The notes beneath the pieces are model-generated. The model searched no databases and was not told the DNA's origin. It worked only from the letters and a program-made list of their open reading frames with translations. A stretch of DNA of 64,000 bases, taken from the NCBI GenBank assembly GCA_022059125.1, contig JAEUWY010000001.1:3162001-3226000 (forward strand), in the 5' to 3' direction. The translations under genes and the position numbers were made by a program. Position 1 is the first letter of the stretch. Each line of letters starts with the position of its first letter. Shown here piece by piece: positions 45,517 to 57,515 of this stretch. The DNA comes from Corynespora cassiicola (taxonomy: Eukaryota > Ascomycota > Dothideomycetes > Pleosporales > Corynesporascaceae).

Positions 45517-46122
45517 CTCGAGAAGTTTGGTCCGCGGCCAAAGTTGGATGCGGGGTCCTGTAGCCAAGATTAGTGAGGCGCGCAGTCACGTGCTACCGCG
45601 ACACTCTTTTTCTCTTTTAGGTACACTAGCTAACCATTTACGGACACTTCTTACGTGTAACTGGCTACAGAAATGGCTCCTTTGGGCTTGGGATCTTTGA
45701 GTCATCTCAACTGGACAGTGTGCACTTGGGTTGGACTCTGAACACGAGGAATGGCGCGCAATGTATCCAAATCCAGTTTAGTGTCACGCCTAATCTCGCT
45801 CTACTGGACAAAGCATGATTCATGGCAAGCCCGCCAAACAAGCCGACGCAACACTTCAAATGCATGAAAGCATAAAGAAAATGGCCAGGTATATTAAATT
45901 TTTGTGCCTAAATTCGTTCTTGATGTGTGGCGGGTTTCTGCGTCTGCTAACAATCAAAATAAGTTGTTCACATTTAGTGTAAGTTCCAATGTAGTTAGAT
46001 TGGGACAAAAGGAAAACGTTGAACATAATAAATCTATGAAGTGTAGATGAAATTATTTCTCAAACACCATGAATCGAATCCTATTCTCTAGAGGACTGTG
46101 GTTGTAAACCTGCTATCCATCT
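45517..46122. other. Intergenic region
   Basis: About 600 bp, AT-rich, between the glyoxalase-fold gene and the 3' end of the NAGPA-like gene. No feature is supported. Confidence 0.45.
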
Positions 46123-47793
46123 TCATCTCGGAGTAATCTTGAGAAGGTTGGTTACCATTCGCGGATTTTCCACCCGTGCATTAGCTCCGCTACCTTGAAG
46201 GTCTCCATTTCCTCCATCCCCTGCAGCTATCATCCTCTCCCTACTCCCTGAGTTCCAGCTCAGATATATGCTGCCACCGCCATCCAAATTCAATACCTGG
46301 CTTGCTCGACCAAGTGCAGTGTTCTGAAAATGCTGCAAAAAGATGCCAATTAATTTTCTCATCTTGTTGAGGTCGACACCAAATTTCCTACTAGATGCAG
46401 TGTACGCGAAGAGATATTTGTCAGTGCCGATGATAACAATGACAAGACGCTCGTTGCGTTGACTTGCGTGCGCAAGGCTCCCGGGAACTCTAGAGAGTGG
46501 AGTTCTTATTCGGTTAATGCGGTACTGAAATTCTTTGGCTCTCAAGTTCAAGGCTGTCTTGAGTGATGGGCCGCTCCATAGATAGGTATTGTCTTCACCC
46601 TCAAGCTTTTTGTAGTGTGGTACATAAGCTGGGTCGACTCCCACAGTATGCTGAGTTGAGCTTGTCGGACCCACGGAGGCGAACGCATTGGGATTAGTAG
46701 CTGCGTTGGCGTAGAAAAAGAAACCGCCATTCGAGAGAATGTAGTCGCCCCCTGCGCGAGCGAGAGTGGGAGGATCGGTTCCGCCAAGAGAATTTCCCAC
46801 AACTGACAAGGCTGAGTTGGCGATTTTGACTACGTCAAGTTTCCCTTGCTCTCCCATTCCCGTCAGTATTTTGTAAGGCTTGTCTTTCGCTTTGACGACT
46901 CTTTGCCATCCTTCATCGCCCCTGAACGTCCACAATGTCACTTTGTTTCGTTTTAGCTGTTCCATCTTATACCACCGAGCAACATCGGGCCGTGTGCAGC
47001 TGAGGAGGTTTCCTCGAGGGTACAGCGGCTTGCCAAGTACTTGTGGAAGAATTCCTTGTAGATAGTCTCGGGGGGTCTTCTTGCTCCCTGTAAGCTTTCC
47101 ATTTCTCACCTCCTGATCTGTCTGATCTGGACACTGATTAGGAGGTGTTTTTGGGGGAGTCTTCGGTGGAGTTTTTGGAGTTTTAGGCGGTGTCTTGGGC
47201 GGTGTCGTAGGAGTCTTTGGAGTCTTGGGCGGTGTTTTTGGTGGGGTCTTTGGAGAATTTGGCTTCACCCTGGCTCTCCGGTTCCTGGTAACTCCTCCAT
47301 TGCGCCGCCTCTGTAGCTGCCTCCAAAAGCTTCGAGGCTTATTTTGCCATTCTTCTTCCTTGGACTCATCTTCTTCAGATATATCGCCCTGTTTTCCAAA
47401 ACCTGGTTCGTCTTTTTCCTCGCGCCTCTCCTGTATCGCTGTAGATATGTCGTACAGAGCTCCCTGAGTTTGAGATATACCCCCAATAATAGCCTCGGAA
47501 GTGATACACTGGTCCAATATAGTTTGAAACCCAAGAATGCAGTGCTCTTAATCGAAAGGTTGATCATTTAGGTGGTTTATTGTTAACAAAATTGGTCCAC
47601 AGTGCTTTGTGGTCGGATATTCATCACTTGTTGTAGTGCAAATATCCTGGATACAATTTTCGGCTGCTTCTACAAGCGATCCCACGCTTGTGTGTCTGTC
47701 AGTGCTGGTGTTATCACAGACAACATCATGAATTGCTTTTGTTGCGCCGAATCTGAAGAATGCCCCAAGGGCGAGGGGCAGGGTAAATCGCAT
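46123..47793 (-). pseudogene. Secreted NAGPA-type phosphodiester glycosidase gene with one in-frame stop
   Basis: One frame runs 556 codons from MRFTLPLALGAFF (signal peptide at 47793) to ITPR, broken only by a TAA at 47548-47550. Before the stop there is a Cys-containing segment (AENCIQDIC, KHCGP). After it the protein resumes with EHCILGFQTILDQC, so sense is maintained across the break. Then come a basic stretch, a KTPP/KTPKTP proline-rich linker and a C-terminal domain of about 300 residues. That domain has SNGGFFFY, then VLNLDGGGSIYLSW and RMVTNLLKI, the marks of the NAGPA/phosphodiester glycosidase family. No intron that removes the stop fits the phase. It may be a recent loss, a sequencing error or stop-codon readthrough. 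The enzyme's substrate in fungi is unknown. Confidence 0.7.
47145..47262 (-). repeat. Proline-threonine-lysine coding repeat
   Basis: Tandem 9-15 bp units encoding KTPPKTPP and KTPKTP as the linker of the NAGPA-like protein. Confidence 0.85.
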
Positions 47794-48718
47794 TGCGCCT
47801 GAAAATGAAGGTAAGAGTAGGATAGAAGCTAAAGAATGGAATATATGTATCGGTGTGTGTTTCTGTGTCAAACAGAAGATAAAGATATGAATATGGAGAT
47901 GATGAGGCCAGACTGGATGAGAATCTCAAAGGGCCACCCTATGACTTTTATCTCAAGTTTGTTCCTCCGCGAAGGTACCCGGAGTATTATACAGGATCAT
48001 TTCAATAATCAAGAAGAATTATGAATTGCTGAAAAGGATCTATTCATCCCCGATGGAGGTGCCGGACTCCCTGCCTGGCTTTTTTTTTTCACCGTTAGGA
48101 TACACATACGGGTGCGGTGGTTAGGATGGTACATGTTACTCAATAATCTGTGCTTTCGGAATTTACTTTTGTCTTGAAAGAGTGTAAGCTCGTCTTAACA
48201 ATCGAGTTGAATAGTGGCGGACTCCGGCAAAGTTTGTGTAGGGATCAATGCTGCAATATTAAACAGTGCATTTCTTTTCTTGTATAGGTGTCTTGGTGGT
48301 TTTCAGATACCGTTCCTTCGCACATAGGATCTGCACTGTGACACCCGAAGGCCCGCTGAACATGATAACGGAGAATATACAAGAGGTTGAGCCTAGCGCG
48401 GTGATAGATGCTTGGATCGCTTATCCGGAAAACAACTACCAATAGGAAAACACTATCACTGTCTGTGACCATATGTATGAGCTCTAGGCTTGGCGTTTCA
48501 AATGTGGGCCGAGCTAGGCTGTGACTTGCGGCCCAGTGATGATTGTGCTGTGCCTCTCGGGAAATGCCTCCGTACCCCTCGACAACCTCGCCACAAGTCC
48601 GAAAGGCGCATGCACTATCCGAACCTTCATTTCAAACCCGCAAGCCACACGACGTCTAATAAGGGCGCACGACTGTCTGCTGTTATCCTTAATCTTTTGG
48701 TCTCATACCACTTTCAAC
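47794..48718. other. Divergent intergenic region
   Basis: About 0.9 kb between the NAGPA-like gene and the 2EXR gene, which should contain both promoters. Frames here have no domains and are not called. Confidence 0.45.
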
Positions 48719-49867
48719 ATGACGGCTAGACCCTTCACGGATATATTCCCGCGAGAGCTGCGAGACATGATCTGGTCAGCTGCTGCAGCTTCTCAATTCC
48801 AACAGGTGAACTATCATTTCTCTTAGAGCTATTCGCCACCGCAAACAGCTACTGACTATATTGCAGTGAGTATTCATTTAAGCTTCGACATTTCCCCACC
48901 TTCCCGCGCTCTCAAAACTTACGAGGATTAATTCTGACAACTTCAGCCTAGCTGACTGCTCAAGCAAGCGGTGTACACTTCCCTCCACAGAAAGAAAGCG
49001 ACAAGCATTCCTTGGCTACGATAGATTGCCCGATGATCTCGAAAAGCAACCTCTAAGAGTGCATATCCATGAGTCCCACAAGAGTGGCAAGATGCGCGTT
49101 GTTGTGAACGAGTTCCAGGCACTGATCAACTGTTTACCTATCGCAACTGTTTGCGCCGAGGCGCGCTGTCATGCTACCAATTATTGTCGTATCCAGATAG
49201 ACTGCGTTAATCTGCTGTACACACTGGATAAAAGCGACATGGAAAAAAGAGGCGGAAATGTACTCTTGGAACCTTTGACTATTCTCCCAACCACAGTCAT
49301 GGTACTTGGTGCGAAACGTGAGAGTGAAGGCCCACCTGGATTTACCTCTGCAAAACATCTTGTCAATGTGGTCAGTCGCGTTTTTGGCGGGGGCGTCCAG
49401 CGAATTGTTCTCCACGGCTATTACGATTCATACAACCATCTCGAGGACATATATTGGCCACACACTCGTCATACACGCAGATTGAAATATGCGTAAGCAC
49501 AAAACCAAATATATACGCATATGCAGACTGACATGTACCGAGTGATCCCATCATTATCGAAGACCCCAACCACGATCCATCCATGATTTTCATGACGCCC
49601 AACCGAGTGGCGCACGCCAGAATAGAATTTTGCATCGAAAATTTATCTGCGAAACGGCATTGTTATTGGCATCTCTTGAAGTTGTATGAAGTTTTGAGCG
49701 CTTCGAGGAAGAAACTACCCCAGCTTCGACACATCGATGTTCATATTCAAACATACTCCTGGGAAGATGTCATATCCTCAATCATCAAGACTACCCGCAA
49801 GGATGACGTTTTGTGGGTTAATTGGAACGATGTTCATGATGAATTTTGCCATAGCTTTATGGGGTAG
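48719..49867 (+). CDS. 2EXR-domain protein
   Basis: A protein of about 324 residues. The start MTARPFTDIFPRELRDMIWSAA is the 2EXR signature found in large fungal families of unknown role. Exons proposed are 48719-48805, a 17-nt microexon at 48849-48865, 48947-49492 and 49543-49867. The last intron (GTAAGC, CTGAC branch, CCGAG) is secure and yields KYADPIIIEDPNHDP. The first two are less so: the exon at 48947 needs two carried bases, and only the microexon (acceptor AACAG, donor GTGAGT) supplies them without a stop. The central part has LPIATVCAEAR, a common element of these proteins. No membrane segment is seen. Confidence 0.68.
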
Positions 49868-50619
49868 ACTGATAATCTACCTCCTCCGATGATGCAATGG
49901 AACGATCTTTGCCTTCTTTAGCCCAGTGAATATACTTCTGACGGGCTAATCGTCTAAATCTGCACAAGAGAACGCCTGGTATTAAACCCTGGAGTGAAGA
50001 ACCTGAAAAGGGTAAATTTGTTTTGTAGACATATATTCACATTCGAAGGCAGTTGGATTAAAATTTGCTTGGATGCAGTTGTAAAAAACTAATAGCAAAT
50101 CCCCTTATAAACCACTCTCCAAGGCTGCACTGCTATTAGGATAACCATCGGGATTTTTTTGTGCAGCTCTTGCAAGGGATGAAGCACGCCATAGCTAGAG
50201 AATACAAAATATGGTTAGCCCACAAAAGGGCTATGATGATAATATCCTTGGTTTGATACAGCAACGACTGTCCCGCAAGAGACAACCCGAAAAGCACATT
50301 TACCAGAGCATATCCGGCCAAATATTTGAATAACATAGGCCCAAGTCCACCATAGGCATACATATAACACGAGAGGCATTTTATATCAGCAATCACTTTG
50401 CATTTACAAAATAGATAGATTTTGGCAATGAAAAAAAATAACGAGACTAAGGAGATAGGTGGTCCCGACAAATCCCAATCCGATGCCATATACCCCGGCC
50501 AGCCCATCCCAGCCCTACCGTCCAACTCGCCCAGGTATCCATCCCGCGAGAGGCTATGAGAACGCCATGTAATATCTTAAAAGAAACGCCGAATATCCCC
50601 AAGTACTTTACATCTACAC
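49868..50619. other. Intergenic region
   Basis: About 750 bp. A 129-codon minus-strand frame here is hydrophobic and overlaps the 3' side of the next gene. It lacks a family match and is not called. Confidence 0.45.
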
Positions 50620-51959
50620 TCACTGGTGGATCTGGCTGACATGGCCTCCCTGAGCGGGACCACCCCATTCGCTCTCGTCATCGCTGCCGACGTCCGTCCA
50701 GGAGCTGGGCGTCATGATGCCCATGCGGTTCTCGCCGACCTCGCTGAAGCCCGCCTCGCTGAATCCAGCGTCGGTGAAGCCGCCCTCGGAAAATACTTCG
50801 GAGCGCGCATCATGGTCCGAGTCGTTCTGCATGCTGAGGATGCCAATGTCATCAGCGTGGCTGCCGACGACGGAGGCACCGGTGAAGCCGGAGTGCTCTG
50901 AGCGGGGTGTCAGCGTGCCGGTGGAGATGTTCTCGGCGTCGTCATCATCGGGGAAGGACTCGGCGGGGGCGTCTTGTGGATTAGAGGCGGCGGAGGTGAA
51001 GGAGTAGAAGGACTGGGCAGGTTGCTCGTTCTCGTCGGCTTCTGACTGGGGGATGGAGGCGGTTTGCGGGTTCTCCGGCTCGATGTGGGCCGACTCAGGG
51101 GTCAGGTCAATGAGCTGAGCGGAGGGGGTGTTGGTCACAGCGTCGCCCTGGAGGGTGGCGGTGCTCTCACGCGATCCAGGCTCAACGTAGGTGAACGATT
51201 TCGGAGAAGGGGCTTCTTCGTCGTCGCGGTCGAATAGGACATTGTCGTCGTCAAAAGGATTGGACATGGCGATGCTGGCAGCGGTGCCAGCGGCGAGGCC
51301 GGCCGCACCGCGTTTTCTAAGGCCGCTATCTGCGGGTTCGGTGCCAGTTACTGTGGCAGCCTTGGAGCCATCTTTCTTGAGAAGGGTGCCGTCGCTGCTG
51401 ACAAGATCGTCGAAGCTAGGCTGGCGCGTGGTTCTCGCTCTCTGTCTTCGCTCGGCCAGTTCAATATCCTCCTGGCCGATCTTTGCCAGTTCGTCCAGAT
51501 CGACCGCAATCCCCTCTTCTCGGGCTTTGCGTATCAGCTCATTGCGATTTTGTCTGATCAGTTCCTCGCGCCGTCTCTTGCGTGCTTCAAAGTCCTCGGA
51601 GGATTCGGAGGGTCGGCGGGGCTGGATCTCGTCACCGAGCGAGTGCAGGGCAACGGCGATTTTGCGACGGGACTGGTCGACCCATTGGCGGACCTGCGGG
51701 GACTCGTATATGGCGATTCCGGCGGCTACGAGAACCGAGGCGGCGATTATGAGGCCTGTTTGTAGCGGACGGTTAGGCCTCTGTGGCGAGGGACGGGAGT
51801 GAGGAGAAGAAGAGCGAGCACAAGCGCCGGGTCCTGCGAGCAGGTTGGCATACAGGATTGATTACTGCGGGACATGGGACGGAAAGGGGAGTCGTCGCGC
51901 GGAGGGAGACACGGCGTCATGCAGGAGTGGAGCTCACCTTTGGCCAGTGGCGCAGGCAT
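50620..51959 (-). CDS. One-pass membrane protein with acidic tail, 411 aa
   Basis: Two exons: a 22-nt first exon (51959-51938, encoding MPAPLAK plus one base) and 51833-50620, joined across a 104-nt GTGAGC-GCAG intron in phase 1. Residues about 33-50 (TGLIIAASVLVAAGIAIY) are a membrane helix. A charged coiled-coil-like region follows (RKRREELIRQNRNELIRKAREEG), then a long acidic, Ser-rich disordered tail with repeated F-[ST]-[DE]-AGF units. It is probably anchored in an organelle membrane with the tail in the cytosol. Its makeup resembles conserved hypothetical proteins of Pezizomycotina; I have no function to offer. Confidence 0.8.
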
Positions 51960-52417
51960 GTCGGGGAATGGCGGACTGCGTGCAGCCGCTGCGGATGCAC
52001 CTGTGGGAGGTGTGCGAGAGGTTGCGAAAGGGCGAGTCGAGTGTGCAAGAAGGACGACAGAGGAAGGAAAGAAGAAGGGGTAAAAAAAGGACTGTAGCCT
52101 GGCGGCGTGCGTGGACGTGTCAGAGGAGGTGAGCCGGAGCCAGAGCAGTCGTCAGTGTTGCCGCCACCCAAGGACTCGTCCGAGCGCAGTCGGGATGGTG
52201 GGGTCGGCGGAGCTGTGGCTTGGCCGCGCTAGCTCGAGTCTAACCCAACCGCATACATGGACAATGAATCGCATTGGCCGCTGGGGGCAGGATTGACGGT
52301 ACTATAGTACTTTGTCCCAGGGCTATCTACACAACCGCACCGCGCGGTGCCTCTAAGTCTATACGTATCTATTCAACGAACCAACCCAAAAGGTCTGCGC
52401 ACCGCCCAACGTTCGTC
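51960..52417. other. Upstream region of the one-pass protein gene
   Basis: About 460 bp, which on the minus strand is CT-rich leader and promoter for the gene starting at 51959, and also contains the 3' end of the MFS gene. No further gene. Confidence 0.5.
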
Positions 52418-54183
52418 TCAGGCGTCACGGTGGCCCTCGTGTTCCTCCTCGGCCTTGCGCTTGACCACGTGCTCGTGTCGAATGCCCCAGAAGCACGCCA
52501 GGATGCCCAACAGGCTCGACACAAGCGTGACGTAGTATGCCGCCTGGTAGCAGACCAACCCCTCGTTGCAACTGCGCTCGCCACCGGCCTGGACCTCGGA
52601 GTGCGCATCGTAGACTGATCCGTAGAACAGATTGTAGACGTTGCCACTCACCACAGGTGCTAGGGTCATGAACCCCCAGTTGACCGCGAAGCCATCTGGC
52701 CCAAAGGCGTCGACCACGAGGGCGGGAAAGGCGCCAAACAAGACGCCGTAAGCGAGTCCGGACAGGCCGGAGACGGTCCACAGGAAATTTGGGTTTTCGA
52801 GGCGGACCGCGCAGATCTGGGCGAGCAGGAAGATAGTTGCCGAGATGGCCGCACACCAGTAGCGCGACATGTGCAATTTCTTGACAATGACATCGGATCC
52901 TATTCCGGACAGGAGACGGCCGAGGAAGCTGCACACTGAGATGATGGAGACGTGCATGAGCTGGCGGTGGGCGACAAAATCTTTGTCGGCGGAGTCGTCG
53001 TAGTGGTTCCACAGTGCCTGGACGTCGTGGCCAATGTTGTTGATCGTCATCAATCCAACTCCCGTCAGCAACCCCATGAGAATCCACTGCTGCCAGAACA
53101 CCGTCTTGGACAGCAACGCCATGCCGGTGACATCTATACAATGTGAGCGATCAGTCTTCTTGCTTGTGGCGTCGTCATCGGCGTCGATGTCACCTGGTTC
53201 CGACAGGAGAGACGAGGTTTCCGAGTCGGCAGCCGGTTGGTCGTTGCCTGCTTTTATGTGTTGGCGGCCGGATAGGGCGCGAACAGTGAAAAGAAAAGAA
53301 GCACTCACTAGGTTCTGGCTCAGGCACAGCAGAGCTCTTGTACCTGCTTGTGTTGGACTTTGTGCGGTGGAGCACGTTCGAGTTGCGTCTGGGGCGATCG
53401 CTGGTGGGGAGCACAGCATAGCCGGTGCCCGTCATATGGTCAACAACATGGAGGAAGGGTATCGAAACCAGTACGACCAGGGAGGTCGCCAGAGAGAAAA
53501 GGAGAAGAAGCCCGGACGTGTCTCCGGGAAAAGCAATGCCTGCGATGAGGGTATAAAAGAAAGCGCTCAGTCCGAAAGCTGCAAGAGGAAAAGCCGTCGC
53601 CGTCCCGCGGTGTGTTGGCCAGTTGAGAGTAGCTGTCTTCAGTGCGCCTTGGAAGGCAGCACAGCTGCCCACGCCTGACAGGAAAGAACAAAAGGAAATC
53701 ATGGTGACGCTCATGGAACCGGGTCCGTTATCGTATGCTTTGAGAATCAAGTTAGCTCCTGTGTGATTTGGCGGGCTTCGCGGGTCGTACCGAGGCGAAT
53801 TGGATAGTACCCCAAAAACAAAGCAAACATGCCAATAAATGCAGCTAGTCGCGGGCTCTTCCTATCGGTGATGATGCCCATGGGAATGCCAGAGGCGTAC
53901 ATGCCCAAGTTGGCCGCGGTGCCCTATGCTGTCAGATATGATCCAGGCCAACGCTCAAGGGGAACCAACAATGACATTGCTTTGAGTTGCAGACAACTGA
54001 AGCTTATCGGCGAACTGTGGCGCCCATGCCGAGTATGCGTACTATCCAGCGTCAGCGTCCATTGGGCGCATTGCTTGCCATCCATCTCACATTGGTACCG
54101 CAAGCAAGCGCAATGGCGGTCGCGGCGACGACGGAGACGATCCGTGTCTTCTGGTGGGTGATTGTCTTCTCGGTGGCGGTCAT
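52418..54183 (-). CDS. Nodulin-like/MCH1-type MFS transporter
   Basis: The product is 519 residues from five exons: 54183-54091, 54041-53970, 53923-53791, 53737-53309 and 53250-52418. All introns are GT-AG and the phases (0, 0, 1, 1) close. About twelve membrane helices are split by a long Ser/Arg-rich cytosolic loop (about residues 215-275). Helix 1 continues into YAYSAWAPQFADKLQLS and helix 4 is preceded by GIITDRKSPR. The second half includes LTGVGLMTINNIG, typical of the nodulin-like subgroup that includes yeast MCH1, and the last helices carry FGPDGFAVNWGF. Related yeast proteins are called monocarboxylate-permease-like although transport is unproven. It probably resides in the vacuolar or plasma membrane. 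Confidence 0.85.
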
Positions 54184-54664
54184 GGTTGCTCGTACAGAGC
54201 AGCGTGTGCTATGAGCAAGAGGTAATCATCGAGGTGCGTATCGGATCTTGTAGGGCGAGGTGGACAACAGATAGCGGCTGATTTAGGCCGAGGCCGGGGG
54301 TGCGATAGGGCGGTAGGGCGAGAGGGGTGCGAGGCGCTGGACAGAGAGGGATAATTGAAGAAGAAGAGAGTGACGAGAAGGGAAAAGATCGAGGACAGCG
54401 AGAGTTATGAAAAGGACGGAAAGTGAGGCCACTTGGTATAATGTTGAACGCCGACTTCCGCGCGCCCACGTACTTTCAGCCGGGCGGAGATAAGATTATG
54501 CGCCAAGCATCGTGCACGTGCCCGGAGACGTCACCCTTCGGGCACACTTCAACCCTCGACCTCAGTTTGTCGGCGCCTCCGCCTCCGCACCCACACCCAC
54601 ACCCACACCCGCATCTCCACGCCCATTCTCAACATCACGTCTTGTACCACGACGCCCCGCGACC
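54184..54664. other. Divergent promoter region
   Basis: 480 bp between the MFS gene and TMS1, containing the CACCCA array at 54588-54610. Confidence 0.5.
54588..54610 (+). repeat. CACCCA hexanucleotide repeat
   Basis: Nearly four copies of the hexamer CACCCA about 55 bp before the TMS1 start codon, in a C-rich leader. Confidence 0.85.
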
Positions 54665-56171
54665 ATGGGCGCCTTGCTCTCCATTCCCATGCTGGCCGTA
54701 CCCAGCGTCGGCACCCTCTGGGGCGTTGCCGCCTCGTGCTGCGGCGCCGCGACGTGTAGCGCCGTCTTCGGATCCTGTGGTGGGAAGTGCGGCAACAGCA
54801 TCGCGACCCGTATCGCCTACGCCCTCATTCTCCTGTTCAACTCGATTATATCGTGGATCATGCTCACCGACTGGGCCATGAAGAAGCTGTCGCACCTCAC
54901 GCTGGACTATGTCGACATCAAGTGCCACGGCGAGCAGTGCTACGGCTACGTTGCCGTGCAGCGCATCAACTTTGCACTTGGATTTTTCCACGTCATCATG
55001 GCCATGATGCTCGTCGGCGTGCGCTCTTCCAAGGACGGCCGCGCCCCGATCCAGAACGGATTCTGGGGCCCTAAGATCATTGCCTGGCTCGCACTCGTCG
55101 TACTCACCTTCTTCATTCCCAACTCGTTCTTCATTGTCTGGGGCAACTACTTCGCCATGATCGGCGCCTGTCTATTCTTGCTCATTGGCCTCATCCTACT
55201 CGTCGACCTGGCACACAACTGGGCCGAGTATTGCCAAGAGAAGATAGAAGTCACCGAATCACGCATCTGGACCGGCATGCTTGTGGGCTCTGCTCTTTTC
55301 ATGTATCTTGCCTCATTTGCTATGACCATTGTTATGTACATCTACTTTGCCAGGAGTGGATGTGGCATGAATCAGGCGGCTATTACTGTGAGTAATAATT
55401 TGTCCTTACGTGTTTCATGACTAACATTTGCAGATTAATCTTTTGCTCCTGCTCATTTCGTCCACCGTATCGATCCATCCTGCCGTGCAAAACGTAAACC
55501 CTCGCGCTGGACTGGCCCAATCGGCTATAGTTGCCATTTACTGCACATATCTGACCATGTCGGCTGTGGGAATGGAGCCCGATGATCACCAATGCAACCC
55601 GTTGGTTCGCGCCCGCGGAACCCGCAAGGCTACAATCATCATCGGCGCTATCGTCACCTTTGTCACCGTTGCATACACCACCACGCGCGCTGCAACCTAC
55701 GGTCTCGCTCTCGGTTCCCAGGGTAACTCGTACGGCAACGGCTACTCTCGCGTTGGAACTGAAGACTATGAGCACGGCCTCGTCGTTCAGCAGCCAGAGT
55801 CTCGCCGTGAGATGCGCCAAGCCGCCCTTCGTGCTGCCGTTGAGAGCGGTTCGCTCCCTGCTTCTGCGCTAGACGACACGGACAGCGACGACGAGGACGA
55901 GACGCCATCCAAGAATCCTCGCGATGACGAACGCAACGCGACTCAATACAACTACACTCTTTTCCACATCATCTTCTTCCTCAGCACTACCTGGGTCGCG
56001 ACTTTGTTGACTACCAATTTTGACGAGAACGACATGCAGAATGACTTTGTGCCTGTTGGTCGCACCTACTGGGCCAGCTGGGCAAAGATTATCAGCGCAT
56101 GGGTATGCTATGGCATCTACGTATGGAGCCTTATTGCTCCACTTGTTTTGCCTGAACGATTCGATTACTAG
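54665..56171 (+). CDS. TMS1: SERINC family membrane protein TMS1
   Basis: The product is 486 residues from two exons (54665-55387 and 55434-56171) with a 46-nt intron (GTGAGT, GACTAAC, TTGCAG) in phase 0. About eleven membrane helices are visible. The start MGALLSIP, the CCGAATCSAVFGSCGGKC cysteine cluster, the helix FNSIISWIMLTDWA and the C-terminal FHIIFFLSTTWVATLLTTNF with WVCYGIYVWSLIAPLVLP are hallmarks of the TMS1/SERINC family. A charged loop (DDTDSDDEDE) lies before the last helices. Family members sit in vacuolar or plasma membrane. The proposed role in serine incorporation into lipids is disputed and lipid scrambling has been shown for animal members. Confidence 0.95.
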
Positions 56172-57515
56172 TTACATTTCCGTGTGACACGAGACAGGCT
56201 GCACTCTAAGGGAGTCTGAACGTGTACTGGGGACCTGTATTACTACACTCTGTCTTGCATTGCATTTGGTTGCATATCTACCATCATTTCTGTTGATTTT
56301 AATACCCTTTCCTTCATAACAAGAGACATATCATTGCCTTGCGTTCTTGTGATTTAGAGTAGACGAACCCCCTTCACCATGGCCCATGTCTATCCGCTCA
56401 TGTTCCTCGTGATAGTGAAGCTGTGGAGAATATGAATTATAGTATTGTTTTTCAATCGTGTGCCTAATGATACTTGAACGTCCCCTGTAGCTGCTCACTT
56501 GCAGCCTTGAATCATTAACTTGGGTCAGTCGGGTTGCTAAATGTTTCTATTGGCTTTTCTTGCGCGGGGCTATGGATTATTCAATGTGCTTGTAATGCAG
56601 TCAAAAAAGGGTAGGCTGAACAGTACTAGTCATTTTTTTCCATGCACCTGCACAGGATTTGGCTGTTGATGCCAAACTCTACAGTGGAGGCACCTCGTCG
56701 TTGATATGGCGAATTATAGTCAATCGATGCCCCACTCATTGGTGACACAACAGCGTCGCTCAACTGAAGTGGACATTTTTCATGTTTTAGTCGCATTGAC
56801 AAAGCGAGTTATCACAGTCGTATATTTTCTTCTTATCCGGATACAAATTCTTTTCATGCTTGATCTATTACACTGCTCGCGTATGTCTGCAAATAAAAAG
56901 ACAAAATTAAATTCAAATCGTACATGCCGAGTTAATGCAATCGATTCAGCACATAAGATTACTGTAGTCTGTTCTATAACTTTCATCCTAAGTTCCTGGA
57001 CATGGAGAGAGGTGAACTACAAAGGAGCAGCGGAGAAAAACAAGCAGAAGCTTCGATCTTTACCTGTATAGCCTCTGATGAACTCCATTGTTACGATAGC
57101 GTTCACAGACGAGAAAACTACGAGCTTTTTGTTCCTAATGGTAAGTTTCTTACTTTGCAATGGCATCTTCGTTGATATCAATGCTAAGGCATTACAGCTG
57201 ATCGATCGACGTTCGGTGCGATCTCGCTGAGATCGATACCTGAGAGCACCTTATCTTCAGAAAAAAATCACACAATAGTTCACTGGCCCATAAGCTGTTT
57301 GACCCACCACAAACTACTATGTCCCAATGTCACTGCTCCACCACCGCTGCCAAAATGCGTCTTGGATCTTGATTTTTCACTGACTGAGGTTTACCTTGTT
57401 GAGAAACCGATTGCACCTGGCTTTTACGCATGCCTAGGTCATAGTTAGGGGGGATACGAGCCTCCCAAATTTCTGCACAACTCTCAAGCCCGATACTCTC
57501 TCACAACACTGAGCA
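56172..57515. other. Intergenic region
   Basis: About 1.3 kb, AT-rich in its right half. A 121-codon plus-strand frame at 56.7-57.07 kb is not supported by any domain or promoter signal. Confidence 0.45.

Noticed and set aside
50136..50525. 129-codon minus-strand hydrophobic frame
   Set aside because: Hydrophobicity follows from T-rich sequence; no family, no promoter, and the frame reaches into the region beside the next gene's 3' end.
56706..57071. 121-codon plus-strand frame
   Set aside because: No domain, AT-driven composition and no promoter signal.
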